From Alphaproteobacteria bacterium (GTDB taxonomy: Bacteria > Pseudomonadota > Alphaproteobacteria > UBA828): a stretch of DNA of 19,671 nt. This document shows, piece by piece, positions 7,750-16,380 of this stretch (positions are counted from its first letter, which is position 1; the number at the start of each line of letters is the position of its first letter). Below the pieces are notes generated by a model. It saw only the letters and a list, made by a program, of their open reading frames with translations, was not told the DNA's origin and made no database searches. The stretch is from contig JAJDVB010000062.1 in assembly GCA_022826345.1 (NCBI GenBank), positions 1 through 19,671 on the forward strand, read 5' to 3'. A program made the position numbers and the translations under genes.

Positions 7750-9207
7750 TCAATCCCGCCAGAAGCGGGGGACGAACAGCACTAGCACCGTGAACAGCTC
7801 GAGCCGGCCGAGCAGCATGGCGGCCGACAGCAGCCACTTCGCCGCATCCGGCAGGGGTTGGAAGGAGCCGGCAGGGCCGATGGTCTCGCCCAAGCCGGGG
7901 CCGACGTTGGCGATCGCCGTGGCCGCACCGCTGATACTGGTCACATAGTCGAGGTCCATCAGCGCCAGCCCCATGGCGATCAAGCCGAAGATCACCATGA
8001 ACAGGAAAAAGAACCCCATCACCGCCGGCGACACGCTCTCCGGGATCGGCCGCCTGTTGAACTTGCTGATGAAGACGCCGTGGGGCTGGATGAGCTGGCG
8101 AATCTGCGAGAGCGACGTGGACGCGAGAACCTGAATTCGGAAGACCTTCACACCGCCCGTAGTCGAGCCGGTACAGCCGCCGATGAACATGAGGAGCGTG
8201 AAGACGGGGAGCGCGAAAGTGCCCCAGGCTGAGAAGTCGGCGGTGGAATAGCCGGTGCCGGTCAATATCGAGATGCCGTTGAAGGCCGCCTCGCGAAACG
8301 CATCGGTCGGCGCGGCGCCGTTGGCCGCCATCAGCCAGCCCGCGAGCGAGAGCAGGGCAAACAGCACCAGCCCGAAGAACCAGCGCACCTGTGTGTCTCG
8401 CCACAGCGCCCCCCAGCCGCCGCGCACGGCCTGCAGGTAGAGCACGAAGGGCAGCGAGCCCAGCACCATGTAGACGGTGGCGATGCCCTCGATGGCGTCG
8501 TTGTTGAAGTGGCCGAGCGAGGCGTCCGACGTCGAGAAGCCACCGGTGGCGATGGTGGTCATCGCGTGGCACACCGCCTCGAACGGCGTCATGCCGGCGG
8601 CCCAGTAGGCGATGCCGTTGCTGATCGTGAGCCCCAGGTAGACCATGCCGATGGCGCCGGCGAGCTGGGCGGCGCGGGGCAGCACCTTCTCGGAGCTGTC
8701 CGAGGACTCTGTGTGGAAGAGCTGCATACCGCCGACCCGCAGCATTGGCAGGATCGCGATGGCCGTGACGATGATGCCGATGCCGCCGAGCCACTGCAGC
8801 AGCGCGCGCCACAGCAGAATGCCGGCCGGCGCATCGTCGAGCCCGACGATGACCGTGGACCCGGTCGTGGTGAGCCCCGACATCGCCTCGAAATAGCCGT
8901 CGGTGTAGCTCAGGTTGAGGTCGGAGAAGGCGAACGGCAGCGCGGCGAAGGCGGCCACGACGACCCAGCTCAAGGTGGTGAGCACGAAAGCCTGACGCAC
9001 CGTCAGCCGCGGCTCCCGCATCCTGTTGGAGAGCACCAGGCAGGTGCCGATGAAGAGCGTGAAGACGCTCGCCGCGAGAAAGACCCGCCAATGGGGATTG
9101 CCCGTGACTGCATCTGCGATGGCCGGCAATGCCATCGCCAGCGAGAGCGTGATCAGCAGAATGCCGACCACGAAGAGAACCGGCCGGAAGTCCCTGACGG
9201 AGCCCAT
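7750..9207 (-). CDS. trkH: TrkH-family potassium uptake protein
   Basis: This 485-residue polytopic inner-membrane protein is the pore subunit of a Trk-type K+ uptake system that normally works with the cytoplasmic NAD-binding regulator TrkA. The four pore-loop repeats are visible: TTTGST at 113-118, TTIATGG at 217-223, TGTGYS at 316-321 and ANVGPGLG at 433-440. The conserved glycine of each forms the selectivity filter. About ten hydrophobic helices flank the loops, and the C-terminal MLLGRLELFTVLVLF block is a family signature. Length matches the family. No trkA is in the window. The gene converges on the SDR gene, with the hairpin repeat between them. Sodium-coupled KtrB-like transport is an alternative, less likely given the TrkH-like length. 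Confidence 0.94.
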   Translation of the reverse strand: MGSVRDFRPVLFVVGILLITLSLAMALPAIADAVTGNPHWRVFLAASVFTLFIGTCLVLSNRMREPRLTVRQAFVLTTLSWVVVAAFAALPFAFSDLNLSYTDGYFEAMSGLTTTGSTVIVGLDDAPAGILLWRALLQWLGGIGIIVTAIAILPMLRVGGMQLFHTESSDSSEKVLPRAAQLAGAIGMVYLGLTISNGIAYWAAGMTPFEAVCHAMTTIATGGFSTSDASLGHFNNDAIEGIATVYMVLGSLPFVLYLQAVRGGWGALWRDTQVRWFFGLVLFALLSLAGWLMAANGAAPTDAFREAAFNGISILTGTGYSTADFSAWGTFALPVFTLLMFIGGCTGSTTGGVKVFRIQVLASTSLSQIRQLIQPHGVFISKFNRRPIPESVSPAVMGFFFLFMVIFGLIAMGLALMDLDYVTSISGAATAIANVGPGLGETIGPAGSFQPLPDAAKWLLSAAMLLGRLELFTVLVLFVPRFWRD

Positions 9208-9261
9208 CGGGCGGCTCGTGAACCCTGGCGGCTGCCCGGCGGTTCAGCCGGGCCGGGCGTC

Positions 9262-9912
9262 CTAGCGCGGCACCGAGGCCGCCGGGTTCCCGATCATGCT
9301 GAGAAACTCACGGCGGGTCTTCGGATCCGTACGAAACGTGCCGAGCATCCGGCTCGTCACCATGAGGACTCCCTCCTTGGACACCCCGCGCGTCGTCATG
9401 CAGTGGTGCGCCGCTTCGATCACGACTCCCACGCCGCGCGGTTGCAGGACCGCCTCGATGGCGTCGGCGATCTCGGCGGTCAGCTTCTCCTGAATCTGCA
9501 GGCGGCGGGCATAGACGTCGACCACGCGCGCGAGCTTGCTGATGCCAATCACGCGGTGGTCCGGCAAGTAGCCGATGTGGGCGCGGCCCACGATCGGCGC
9601 CACGTGGTGCTCGCAGTGCGAGCGGAAATCGATGTCGCGGAGAACGACCATCTCGTCGTAGCCGTTGGTCTCCTCGAAGGTGCGGCGCAGGATCGCGTAG
9701 GGGTCCTGGCCGTAGCCTCGGAAATACTCCTCGTAGGCGCGCACGACCCGCTTGGGCGTATCGAGCAGCCCCTCGCGCTCGGGGTCGTCGCCGGCCCAGC
9801 GGAGCAGGACGCGCACCGCCTTCTCGGCCTCGTCCCTCGTCGGTCGCGCACCCGTTCCCTGGGTCGTGTCGTCATCGGCGCCGGCGAGGGGCGCTGGCTG
9901 GCTATCGTCCAC
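9262..9912 (-). CDS. folE: GTP cyclohydrolase I
   Basis: This 216-residue enzyme converts GTP to 7,8-dihydroneopterin triphosphate, the first step towards tetrahydrofolate, and also feeds queuosine synthesis. Zinc ligands C100, H103 and C171 are present in the contexts RSHCEHH and HHCMTTRGV, with the family's conserved H102 and H170 beside them. The core from about residue 27 onward is full length. The roughly 25-residue N-terminal extension is low-complexity and probably disordered. The start codon is GTG at 9910-9912, supported by AAGGAG (9920-9925) at a 7-nt spacing; no in-frame ATG would give a complete enzyme. The trkH gene lies on the same strand 54 nt downstream. Confidence 0.96.
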   Translation of the reverse strand: MDDSQPAPLAGADDDTTQGTGARPTRDEAEKAVRVLLRWAGDDPEREGLLDTPKRVVRAYEEYFRGYGQDPYAILRRTFEETNGYDEMVVLRDIDFRSHCEHHVAPIVGRAHIGYLPDHRVIGISKLARVVDVYARRLQIQEKLTAEIADAIEAVLQPRGVGVVIEAAHHCMTTRGVSKEGVLMVTSRMLGTFRTDPKTRREFLSMIGNPAASVPR

Positions 9913-9919
9913 AGGCGAT

Positions 9920-9925
9920 CTCCTT
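9920..9925 (-). promoter_or_regulatory. Shine-Dalgarno sequence that fixes the folE GTG start
   Basis: On the minus strand the sequence reads AAGGAG, followed by 7 nt and then GTG at 9912. This near-consensus site is the reason for accepting GTG as the folE start codon. Confidence 0.75.
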
Positions 9926-10024
9926 TTCCGGCTCCGGGCCGGCTGTGCTGTACCACGAGACCGCAGCGGGGCCGCCTCGGCGTCGTTCGGTTGTCCTGGT
10001 CAGCGTGCCGGCGGCTGCGCGGCC

Positions 10025-10417
10025 TCAGTTGAGCCGCACGGGCGCATCCGGCGCGTCGAGCGAGAATGCGGGAATATCCACATCGAAGCGCTCGCCGTCC
10101 AGCGTTTCCATCTCATAGGTGCCGACCATGATGCCGGTCGCGGTGTTGAGCGGGCATCCGCTCGTGTATTCGAACGCCTCCCCCGGCCGCAGCACCGGCT
10201 GCTCGCCCACGACCCCCGGCCCGCGCACCTCCTGGATGCGGCCGAGGCCGTCGGTGATCTGCCAATAGCGGTTCAGCAGCTGAACCACGTCCCCGCCGTT
10301 GTTCTGGATCCGGATGTGATAGGCGAACACGAAGTGGCTGTCGTCGGGCTCGGACTGCTCCTCCAGATAGAACGGCTTGACGGTGATTTCAATGGCGCGC
10401 GTTTCCTTCTGGTACAT
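10025..10417 (-). CDS. apaG: ApaG domain protein
   Basis: This 130-residue protein is a single ApaG/FN3-like beta-sandwich domain. The glycine-rich [15 protein letters not shown] segment and the [10 protein letters not shown] and [13 protein letters not shown] blocks are characteristic. ApaG was linked to cobalt and magnesium resistance and Ap4A levels in enterobacteria; its biochemical role is not settled. Three in-frame starts are close together (TTG 10435, ATG 10423, ATG 10417). I chose 10417 because GGAGG (10424-10428) lies 6 nt upstream of it and touches the ATG at 10423, and because 125-130 residues is the usual length. It diverges from uvrB. Confidence 0.93.
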   Translation of the reverse strand: MYQKETRAIEITVKPFYLEEQSEPDDSHFVFAYHIRIQNNGGDVVQLLNRYWQITDGLGRIQEVRGPGVVGEQPVLRPGEAFEYTSGCPLNTATGIMVGTYEMETLDGERFDVDIPAFSLDAPDAPVRLN

Positions 10418-10423
10418 CCACAT

Positions 10424-10428
10424 CCTCC
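10424..10428 (-). promoter_or_regulatory. Shine-Dalgarno sequence that fixes the apaG start
   Basis: On the minus strand GGAGG is followed directly by ATG (10423) and, after 6 nt, by a second in-frame ATG (10417). Only the second is at a workable distance. Confidence 0.7.
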
Positions 10429-10536
10429 GGGGCAATCGGCTGGCACTATCGGCCCGACAATGGCGTTTGTCCAGAACGCCGGGAGCTTCAAAAGCGCCCT
10501 CTGGCGCCCGGCCTTGGGGCAGCCATATAGTGCGCC

Positions 10537-12699
10537 ATGGTTCAGTCGGCAGAAGTGACGGAACGGTCGGAGCAGGCGTCCGTGGCGGGCGGCGGCGCGT
10601 TCGAAATCGTGTCGGATTTCGAGCCCGCGGGCGACCAGCCCGAGGCGATCGCGCAGTTAATCGCGGGGATACGCGACGGCGAGCGCGACCAGGTGCTGCT
10701 GGGCGTCACCGGGTCCGGCAAGACCTTCACCATGACCCACGTGATCAAGGCGCTCGGCCGGCCCACGCTGATCCTGGCGCCCAACAAGACGCTGGCCGCC
10801 CAGCTCTACGGCGAGATGAAGGAGTTCCTGCCGAACAACGCCGTCGAGTATTTCGTCTCCTACTACGACTACTATCAGCCGGAGGCGTACGTCCCGCGCT
10901 CGGACACCTATATCGAGAAGGACGCCTCCATCAACGAGCACATCGACCGCATGCGCCACAGCGCCACGCGCGCCCTGCTGGAGCGCGAGGACGTGGTAAT
11001 CGTGGCCTCCGTCTCGTGCATCTACGGCATCGGCGCGGTCGAGACCTATTCGTCGATGGCGGTCTCGCTCGCGCTGGAGGGGCGCGTCGACCAGCGCGCG
11101 CTGATCCGCAAGCTGATCGACCTGCAGTACCGCCGCACCAGCCAGACGCTGGAGCGCGGCAGCTTCCGCGTGCGCGGCGACGTGATCGAGCTGTTTCCGG
11201 CGCACTCCGAGGATCGCGCCTGGCGCATCTCGCTTTTCGGCGACGAGATCGAGGAGATCATCGAGTTCGACCCGCTCACCGGCGCGAAGACCGACAAGCT
11301 CGTGCGCGTCCGCATCTACCCCAACAGCCACTACGTCACGCCGCGCCCCACCGTGCGCCAGGCGATCAAGCAGGTCCGGATCGAGCTTGCCCAGCGGCTC
11401 GAGGAGTTCAACGCGCAGGGTCAGCTTCTGGAGGCGCAGCGGCTGGAACAGCGCACGCTCTTCGACCTGGAGATGATGGAGGCGACCGGCAGCTGCGCCG
11501 GCATCGAGAACTACTCGCGCTACCTGACCGGGCGCAATCCGGGCGAGCCGCCGCCGACGCTCTTCGAATACCTGCCGGAGAACGCGCTGCTGATCGTGGA
11601 CGAATCCCACGTCACCGTGCCGCAGCTCGGCGGCATGTTCCGTGGCGACTTCAAGCGCAAGTCCACGCTCGCCGAGTTCGGCTTCCGCCTGCCCTCGTGC
11701 GTCGACAACCGGCCGCTCAAGTTCGAGGAGTGGGACGCCATGCGGCCGGAGACCATCTTCGTCTCCGCGACGCCCGGCGGATGGGAGCTGGACCGCACCG
11801 GCGGGGTCTTCGTCGAGCAGGTCATCCGCCCGACCGGGCTGATCGACCCGGTCTGCGTGGTCCGCCCGGTCGAGCAGCAGGTCGATGACCTGATCGCGGA
11901 GTGCAAGGACCGTGCCGCGAGGGGGCTGCGCGTGCTGGTCACGACGCTCACCAAGCGCATGGCCGAGGACCTGACCGAATACCTGCACGAAGCAGGCGTG
12001 CGGGTGCGCTACCTGCACTCCGACATCGACACCATCGAGCGTATCGAGATCATCCGCGACCTGCGCCTCGGCGCCTTCGACGTGCTGGTGGGCATCAACC
12101 TCCTGCGCGAGGGGCTGGACATCCCGGAATGCGGGCTGGTGGCGATCCTGGACGCCGACAAGGAGGGTTTTCTGCGCTCCCAGACCTCGCTGATCCAGAC
12201 CATCGGCCGGGCCGCGCGCAATATCGACGGCCGGGTGGTCCTCTACGCCGACCACATGACCGACTCGCTCACCAACGCGCTGGCGGAGACCGAGCGCCGG
12301 CGCACGCGCCAGCAGGCCTATAACGCCGCCAACGGCATCACGCCGGAGAGCGTGCGCAAGGCGATCAACGACATCCTGGAGAGCGTCTACGGCGGCGACC
12401 ACGTCACCGTCGAGACCGGCGATGAGGCGACTCCCCACCTGATCGGGCACAACCTGGAGGCCCATCTCAAGGACCTGGAAGCGCGCATGAAGGCGGCGGC
12501 AGGGGAGCTGGAGTTCGAGGAGGCAGCGCGTCTGCGGGACGAGATCCGCCGGCTCAACGACCAGGACCTGGGGCTCAAGGGCGCCCGGCGCGGCGGTGGC
12601 GAGGGAAGCCACGGGCGGAGCAGCAAGGGCGCGCCCGGCACCTCGGCCCGCAAGCGCGGCAAGAAGAAGTCGCCGCGCCGTCGCAGCGCGTTCGGCTGA
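10537..12699 (+). CDS. uvrB: UvrABC system protein B (excinuclease subunit)
   Basis: This 720-residue DNA-damage recognition helicase is loaded on DNA by UvrA and then binds UvrC for dual incision in nucleotide excision repair. Walker A GVTGSGKT is at 56-63, and the damage-probing beta-hairpin [12 protein letters not shown] at 109-120. The DESH Walker B box is in [13 protein letters not shown], and helicase motif VI is in QTIGRAARN. The C-terminal UVR motif that contacts UvrC lies at about 645-675. The last 40 residues (681-720) form a Gly/Ser then Lys/Arg-rich tail beyond the UVR motif. The ATG at 10537 has no strong Shine-Dalgarno. The flavin oxidoreductase gene begins 21 nt after the stop codon. 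Confidence 0.98.
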   Translation: MVQSAEVTERSEQASVAGGGAFEIVSDFEPAGDQPEAIAQLIAGIRDGERDQVLLGVTGSGKTFTMTHVIKALGRPTLILAPNKTLAAQLYGEMKEFLPNNAVEYFVSYYDYYQPEAYVPRSDTYIEKDASINEHIDRMRHSATRALLEREDVVIVASVSCIYGIGAVETYSSMAVSLALEGRVDQRALIRKLIDLQYRRTSQTLERGSFRVRGDVIELFPAHSEDRAWRISLFGDEIEEIIEFDPLTGAKTDKLVRVRIYPNSHYVTPRPTVRQAIKQVRIELAQRLEEFNAQGQLLEAQRLEQRTLFDLEMMEATGSCAGIENYSRYLTGRNPGEPPPTLFEYLPENALLIVDESHVTVPQLGGMFRGDFKRKSTLAEFGFRLPSCVDNRPLKFEEWDAMRPETIFVSATPGGWELDRTGGVFVEQVIRPTGLIDPVCVVRPVEQQVDDLIAECKDRAARGLRVLVTTLTKRMAEDLTEYLHEAGVRVRYLHSDIDTIERIEIIRDLRLGAFDVLVGINLLREGLDIPECGLVAILDADKEGFLRSQTSLIQTIGRAARNIDGRVVLYADHMTDSLTNALAETERRRTRQQAYNAANGITPESVRKAINDILESVYGGDHVTVETGDEATPHLIGHNLEAHLKDLEARMKAAAGELEFEEAARLRDEIRRLNDQDLGLKGARRGGGEGSHGRSSKGAPGTSARKRGKKKSPRRRSAFG

Positions 12700-12720
12700 G
12701 GGAAGCGCAACGCCAAACCC

Positions 12721-13713
12721 ATGGTCGCACTCTCGGTCCTCGATCTTTCGCCGATCCCCGAAGGCGCGGACGCGGCGCAAGCCTTCCGCAACACGGTGGA
12801 GCTCGCACGCCACGTCGAGCACCTGGGATTCCGCCGCTATTGGCTGGCGGAGCATCACAACATGGCCGGCATCGGCAGCGCCGCAACGGCGGTGCTGATC
12901 GGTCACGTCGCGGGTGCAACCAAGACCATCCGCGTCGGCGCCGGCGGCATCATGCTGCCCAACCACGCGCCGCTGGTGATCGCCGAGCAGTTCGGCACCT
13001 TGGAATCTCTCTATCCGGGCCGGATCGACCTCGGCATCGGCCGTGCGCCGGGCACGGACCAGATGACGTCGCACGCACTCAGGCGCACGCTCACCGGCGA
13101 CGTCAACGACTTCCCGCGGGACGTGGTGGAGCTACAGAGCTACTTCCAGCCATCGGAGGCGGGGCGTCGCGTGCGCGCGGTGCCGGGTGCCGGCCTCAAC
13201 GTGCCGATCTGGATCCTGGGCTCGAGCCTCTTCGGTGCCCAGCTTGCGGCCGCGCTCGGGCTGCCCTACGGCTTCGCCTCGCACTTCGCGCCCGCCGCGC
13301 TAATGCAAGCGATGGAGGTCTACCACGAGCAGTTCCGCCCTTCGGAGCAGTGCGACGCGCCATACGTGATGGCGGGATTCAATGTTTTCGCCGCCGATAG
13401 CGACGAGGAGGCGGCTTACGTGCGGAGCTCGGCCCAACAATCGGTGCTCAACATGCACCGGGGCGTGCCGGGCCCCCTGCCCCGTCCGGTGCGCGGCTTC
13501 GAGGCCGGACTGGATGCGCAGGAGCAATCCACCCTGAAACGCTGGTTCACCTGCTCGGCCTCGGGCACGCCCGAACTTGTGGCGGAGCGCCTCGCGACGT
13601 TTGCGGAGCACACCGGCGTCGACGAGATCATGGTGACCTCCAACATCCACGATCACGCGGCCCGGCTGCGCTCCTATGAGATCACCGCCGAGGCGGGCGC
13701 CGCTCTGGCTTAG
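12721..13713 (+). CDS. Luciferase-like (LLM class) flavin-dependent oxidoreductase, YhbW type
   Basis: This 330-residue protein is a bacterial-luciferase-like TIM barrel that would use reduced FMN. It closely follows E. coli Yhb[12 protein letters not shown] at 5-15, [13 protein letters not shown] at 39-51, [20 protein letters not shown] at 79-98 and [13 protein letters not shown] at 99-111, with [18 protein letters not shown] in the second half. The physiological substrate of this family is not established. It starts 21 nt after uvrB, so the two may share a transcript. It ends 15 nt before the second copy of the hairpin repeat and converges on the methyltransferase gene. Confidence 0.92.
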   Translation: MVALSVLDLSPIPEGADAAQAFRNTVELARHVEHLGFRRYWLAEHHNMAGIGSAATAVLIGHVAGATKTIRVGAGGIMLPNHAPLVIAEQFGTLESLYPGRIDLGIGRAPGTDQMTSHALRRTLTGDVNDFPRDVVELQSYFQPSEAGRRVRAVPGAGLNVPIWILGSSLFGAQLAAALGLPYGFASHFAPAALMQAMEVYHEQFRPSEQCDAPYVMAGFNVFAADSDEEAAYVRSSAQQSVLNMHRGVPGPLPRPVRGFEAGLDAQEQSTLKRWFTCSASGTPELVAERLATFAEHTGVDEIMVTSNIHDHAARLRSYEITAEAGAALA

Positions 13714-13728
13714 AGCGTGTCCGTCTTT

Positions 13729-13822
13729 GACGGGCACGCGACAGGCCGCGACCGCGGCCCGCCGCTCCTGCGGCGCCCTCGCGGAGGCGCCGGCCGGAGG
13801 CCGGCTGCCGTGAGCGATAAAG
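13729..13822 (+). repeat. 94-bp multi-hairpin intergenic repeat, copy 2
   Basis: Inverted copy of 7616-7709 (84 of 94 identical, no gaps). Stems here are 13744-13759 (GGCCGC/GCGGCC), 13760-13775 (CGCCGC, loop TCCT, GCGGCG) and 13789-13805 (GCCGGCC, loop GGA, GGCCGGC). The last two bases before 13825 separate it from the stop codon of the minus-strand methyltransferase. Like copy 1 it fills most of the gap between two converging genes. Confidence 0.85.
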
Positions 13823-13824
13823 AG

Positions 13825-14751
13825 CTAAAGCGCGGACGACAGATCGTGACCTTCGGCCACGAGCCGCTGGCCGAGCGCGGCGATATGGCCGGGCCCGATC
13901 TCGCAGCAGCCGCCGACGATCGCGGCGCCCGAGGCGACCCAGCCCATGGCGTGGTCAGCGTAAGTTGCAGGGCTCAGATCGTCGCGCGCCTCCAACGCCT
14001 CCACCGTGCCGCCCGGCTGCATCGCGGCTATGGAGACGAAGCCGTTGGCATAGCCGCCGAAGGGAACGCCGACGCCGGCCAGAAGCGGCATGGCGGTGGC
14101 AACCGCCTCGGGGCTTGAGCAGTTGATCAGCACCGCCTCGGCACCCGCATCCACGGCGGCCCGTGCGCCTTCGGCAACCCCCTCGCCCGAGCGCAGCACG
14201 GAGCCGTCGGCATCGTCGACCGAGAGCGCCGTCCAGACCGGCTTGCCGCTCTCGGCCGCGGCCACGGTCGCCGCGCATGCCTCCGCTGCGGACAGCATGG
14301 TCTCGCACAGGAACAGGTCCACGTGGTCGGCCTGCACCGCGACGATTCTGCGGTAGTTCGCGAGGCATTCGTCTTCCGGCGGGGTCAGATCCGCCCTGTA
14401 GCTCCCGACCAGCGGCGGCAGACAGCCGGCGATCCCGACCGCTTGCCCGCTCTTGTCGCGAGCTGAAGCTGCTGCGGCGAGGGCGGCGCCCTGCAGGGCC
14501 TCGAACTTATCGGGCAAGCCCTCGCGGGTGAGCCTGTGGGGCGTCGCCGTGTAGGTGTTGACCGTGATGATCCGCGCGCCGGCCTCGATGAAGTCGAGAT
14601 GCACGGCCTCGACCAGCTCCGGCTCGTCCATCATCACCTGGACCGACCAAAGCGGCGCCGCCGGCCGCGTGCTCCGACGATAGAGCTCCTGCCCGACGCC
14701 GCCATCGAGGAGGACGATCGTCTTGCGCCGCGCCGCCGAGGTTTCCGTCAT
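13825..14751 (-). CDS. Homocysteine S-methyltransferase family protein
   Basis: This 308-residue zinc-dependent barrel enzyme is predicted to transfer a methyl group, typically from S-methylmethionine or a related donor, to homocysteine to form methionine. The N-terminal LLDGGVGQEL box (14-23), the TVNTYTA strand (63-69) and the three zinc-binding cysteines C211 (INCSS) and C282-C283 (GGCCEIGP) are intact. It lacks the cobalamin and folate modules of MetH. The methyl donor cannot be assigned from sequence. GAGGGAAG (14759-14766) lies 7 nt before the ATG at 14751. It diverges from the epimerase gene across a 165-bp gap that must hold both promoters. Confidence 0.92.
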   Translation of the reverse strand: MTETSAARRKTIVLLDGGVGQELYRRSTRPAAPLWSVQVMMDEPELVEAVHLDFIEAGARIITVNTYTATPHRLTREGLPDKFEALQGAALAAAASARDKSGQAVGIAGCLPPLVGSYRADLTPPEDECLANYRRIVAVQADHVDLFLCETMLSAAEACAATVAAAESGKPVWTALSVDDADGSVLRSGEGVAEGARAAVDAGAEAVLINCSSPEAVATAMPLLAGVGVPFGGYANGFVSIAAMQPGGTVEALEARDDLSPATYADHAMGWVASGAAIVGGCCEIGPGHIAALGQRLVAEGHDLSSAL

Positions 14752-14916
14752 GACTCAACTTCCCTCACGAGCCGAAAGCTCAAGCGGCGCGATGATAGCC
14801 ACGGGCAGCACGTCGAAACAGGCCCGCGCGGCCGGCCGACCGTTGGCCGCTATCCCGGTCTCATGCGAGACTCCGCGCCTCTCCATCAGCCCCCTCCACA
14901 TCACTGGGTGAGAGCC

Positions 14917-15891
14917 ATGGACTCGCTGAACAGCCGCTTCACCGTGCGTAATGAGGATTTCGACCGGCCGGTGCTCGTGACCGGCTCCAGCGGATGTATC
15001 GGGAGCTGGGCGCTCGCGATCCTCGTGCGCGCCGGCGTGCCCGCTGTCTCCTTCGACCTCGATTCGAGCCGCCGCCGGCCGGGGTTGCTGATGTCGGAGG
15101 AAGAGCTGGCGCAGGTGACCTGGGTGGAGGGGGACATCGCCGATGCCGACGCCGTCGACCGGGTGGTGGATGAGCACGGGATCGGGGCGATCCTCCACCT
15201 CGCGGCCCTGCAGGTGCCCTTCTGCAAGGCGGACCCCGTCGCGGGCGCCCGCGTCAACGTGGTGGGCACGGTCGCGGTGTTCGAGGCAGCCCGGCGCCAC
15301 GGCCTGCGCCGTCTCGCCTACGCGAGCTCCATCGCCGCCCACGGCGCGCCGGCGCAGAGCGGCTACGCCCCCACCCTCTACGGCGCCTACAAGGCCTGCG
15401 ACGAAGCGATCGCCCGGACCTATTGGCAGGACTGGGCGGTGCCGAGCATCGGGCTCCGCCCCGGCATCGTCTACGGCGTCGGCCGCGACCAGGGCATGAC
15501 GTCGAAGACCACGGTCGCGATCCTGGCGGCAGCGTCCGGGCGCGACTACGAGGTGCCCTTCACTGGCGCCATCTCATATCTCTACGCGGGCGAAGTCGCG
15601 GCGGCATTCCTCCAGGCCATCGCGCGGGACGGCGACGGCGCGCCTGCCTTCGACTGCAACGGGACTGTCACCCCGATCGAGGATGGGCTGGAGGCGATCC
15701 GCCGGCTTGCGCCAGACGCGCAGGTGCGGGCAAGCGGCGAGCCCCTGCCCTTCCCCATGGAGGACCAAGACGCGCTGCTACGCGCGCACATCGGCGACTA
15801 CGGCGCGATCTCCCTCGAAGAGGGCACGGCAGAGACGTTCCACGCGTTCCAGATCCTGTTGCAGGATGGGCGGGTGTCGGTGGATTTCTGA
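14917..15891 (+). CDS. NAD-dependent epimerase/dehydratase (extended SDR)
   Basis: This 324-residue protein has an extended SDR fold. The NAD-binding motif TGSSGCIG is at 22-29, and D47 after the second strand favours NAD. HLAALQVP at about 94-101 and S137/S138 precede the catalytic Y155 and K159 (YGAYK). The family acts on nucleotide sugars or related polyols, and the true substrate is unknown. The open frame extends far upstream over the methyltransferase promoter, but that part lacks family similarity. The ATG at 14917 gives about 20 residues before the first strand. GTG at 14908 and ATG at 14863 are alternatives. It is the last ordinary chromosomal gene before the composition changes. Confidence 0.88.
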   Translation: MDSLNSRFTVRNEDFDRPVLVTGSSGCIGSWALAILVRAGVPAVSFDLDSSRRRPGLLMSEEELAQVTWVEGDIADADAVDRVVDEHGIGAILHLAALQVPFCKADPVAGARVNVVGTVAVFEAARRHGLRRLAYASSIAAHGAPAQSGYAPTLYGAYKACDEAIARTYWQDWAVPSIGLRPGIVYGVGRDQGMTSKTTVAILAAASGRDYEVPFTGAISYLYAGEVAAAFLQAIARDGDGAPAFDCNGTVTPIEDGLEAIRRLAPDAQVRASGEPLPFPMEDQDALLRAHIGDYGAISLEEGTAETFHAFQILLQDGRVSVDF

Positions 15892-16380
15892 AGTACCGCC
15901 CACACCCCCCTGTCCCTCTTTCAAGACTTAATCATTTCCCTCAGGCGCCGGGCGCTCGCTCCGCTAAGAAACTTTATTAGAGGGCTGAATTTACATAGTA
16001 TTTCATTCTTGCGGTAAATTGCATCCCACGTTTTTTCCCTCATTGCGGATCGCATGGCTGGGGCCGCCTTGCTTTGGCGGTCAATCACCGCTCGCCGCCC
16101 CCCCTGATCGGTACCTGAGGCCTCTCGGTGCACTGTCGCGAGTAGCTTCAGGAAGATGTAATGTGACGTGCGCGCTGCCCGGATCACCGAATGTTGAGGA
16201 CATGACCAGATTGGCTAGGCCATGGACCAGCCCCCGCATCGTGATGGGTTGGCCAGTCGGTGGCGATACTGTTGCGACTGAATCTACCGGCAGGTGCCCG
16301 GTCTTGCACTGTTGGTTCCGGGCAAGGGGGTCTGTTCATCCCGATGACGCCCTTGCGATCGTCAGCAGGACTGGACGGTC
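15892..16380. other. 489-bp intergenic boundary region, partly AT-rich
   Basis: No gene is supported. The stretch at about 15965-16045 is markedly AT-richer than the chromosome to its left and may hold a promoter. TTTATT (15973-15978) and TAGTAT (15996-16001) are separated by 17 bp, a weak sigma-70-like pair on the plus strand. An 88-codon minus-strand frame (15921-16187) and a 121-codon plus-strand frame (16019-16384) are open, but neither resembles a family I know. The 11-mer CTTGCGGTAAA at 16008-16018 recurs at 18980-18990 on the far side of the restriction gene. This is the likely left edge of the acquired defence region. Confidence 0.5.

Noticed and set aside
10526..10531. TATAGT just before uvrB as a -10 box for a near-leaderless or SOS-regulated transcript
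   Set aside because: No suitable -35 hexamer at 16-18 bp and no recognisable LexA box nearby.
10657..13074. 805-codon open frame on the minus strand opposite uvrB
   Set aside because: Antisense shadow of uvrB and the start of the flavin oxidoreductase gene, both of which have full family motifs.
14536..14916. N-terminal extension of the epimerase reading frame by 127 codons
   Set aside because: The extension covers the divergent promoter region and overlaps the methyltransferase coding sequence; the epimerase fold starts near 14980.
375..15215. Avoidance of CTGCAG, the PstI/BsuBI site, as evidence for the restriction specificity
   Set aside because: About a dozen CTGCAG sites are visible in the metabolic part (for example 375, 501, 2072, 3162, 3429), so there is no avoidance. 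I saw none in the restriction gene itself, but that number is too small to mean anything, and a protected genome need not avoid its own site.
15961..15973. CCGCTAAGAAACT, similar to the 3' end of the CRISPR repeat, as a tracrRNA anti-repeat
   Set aside because: Similarity is short and gapped, the adjoining sequence does not pair well with the rest of the repeat, and it is over 3 kb from the array.
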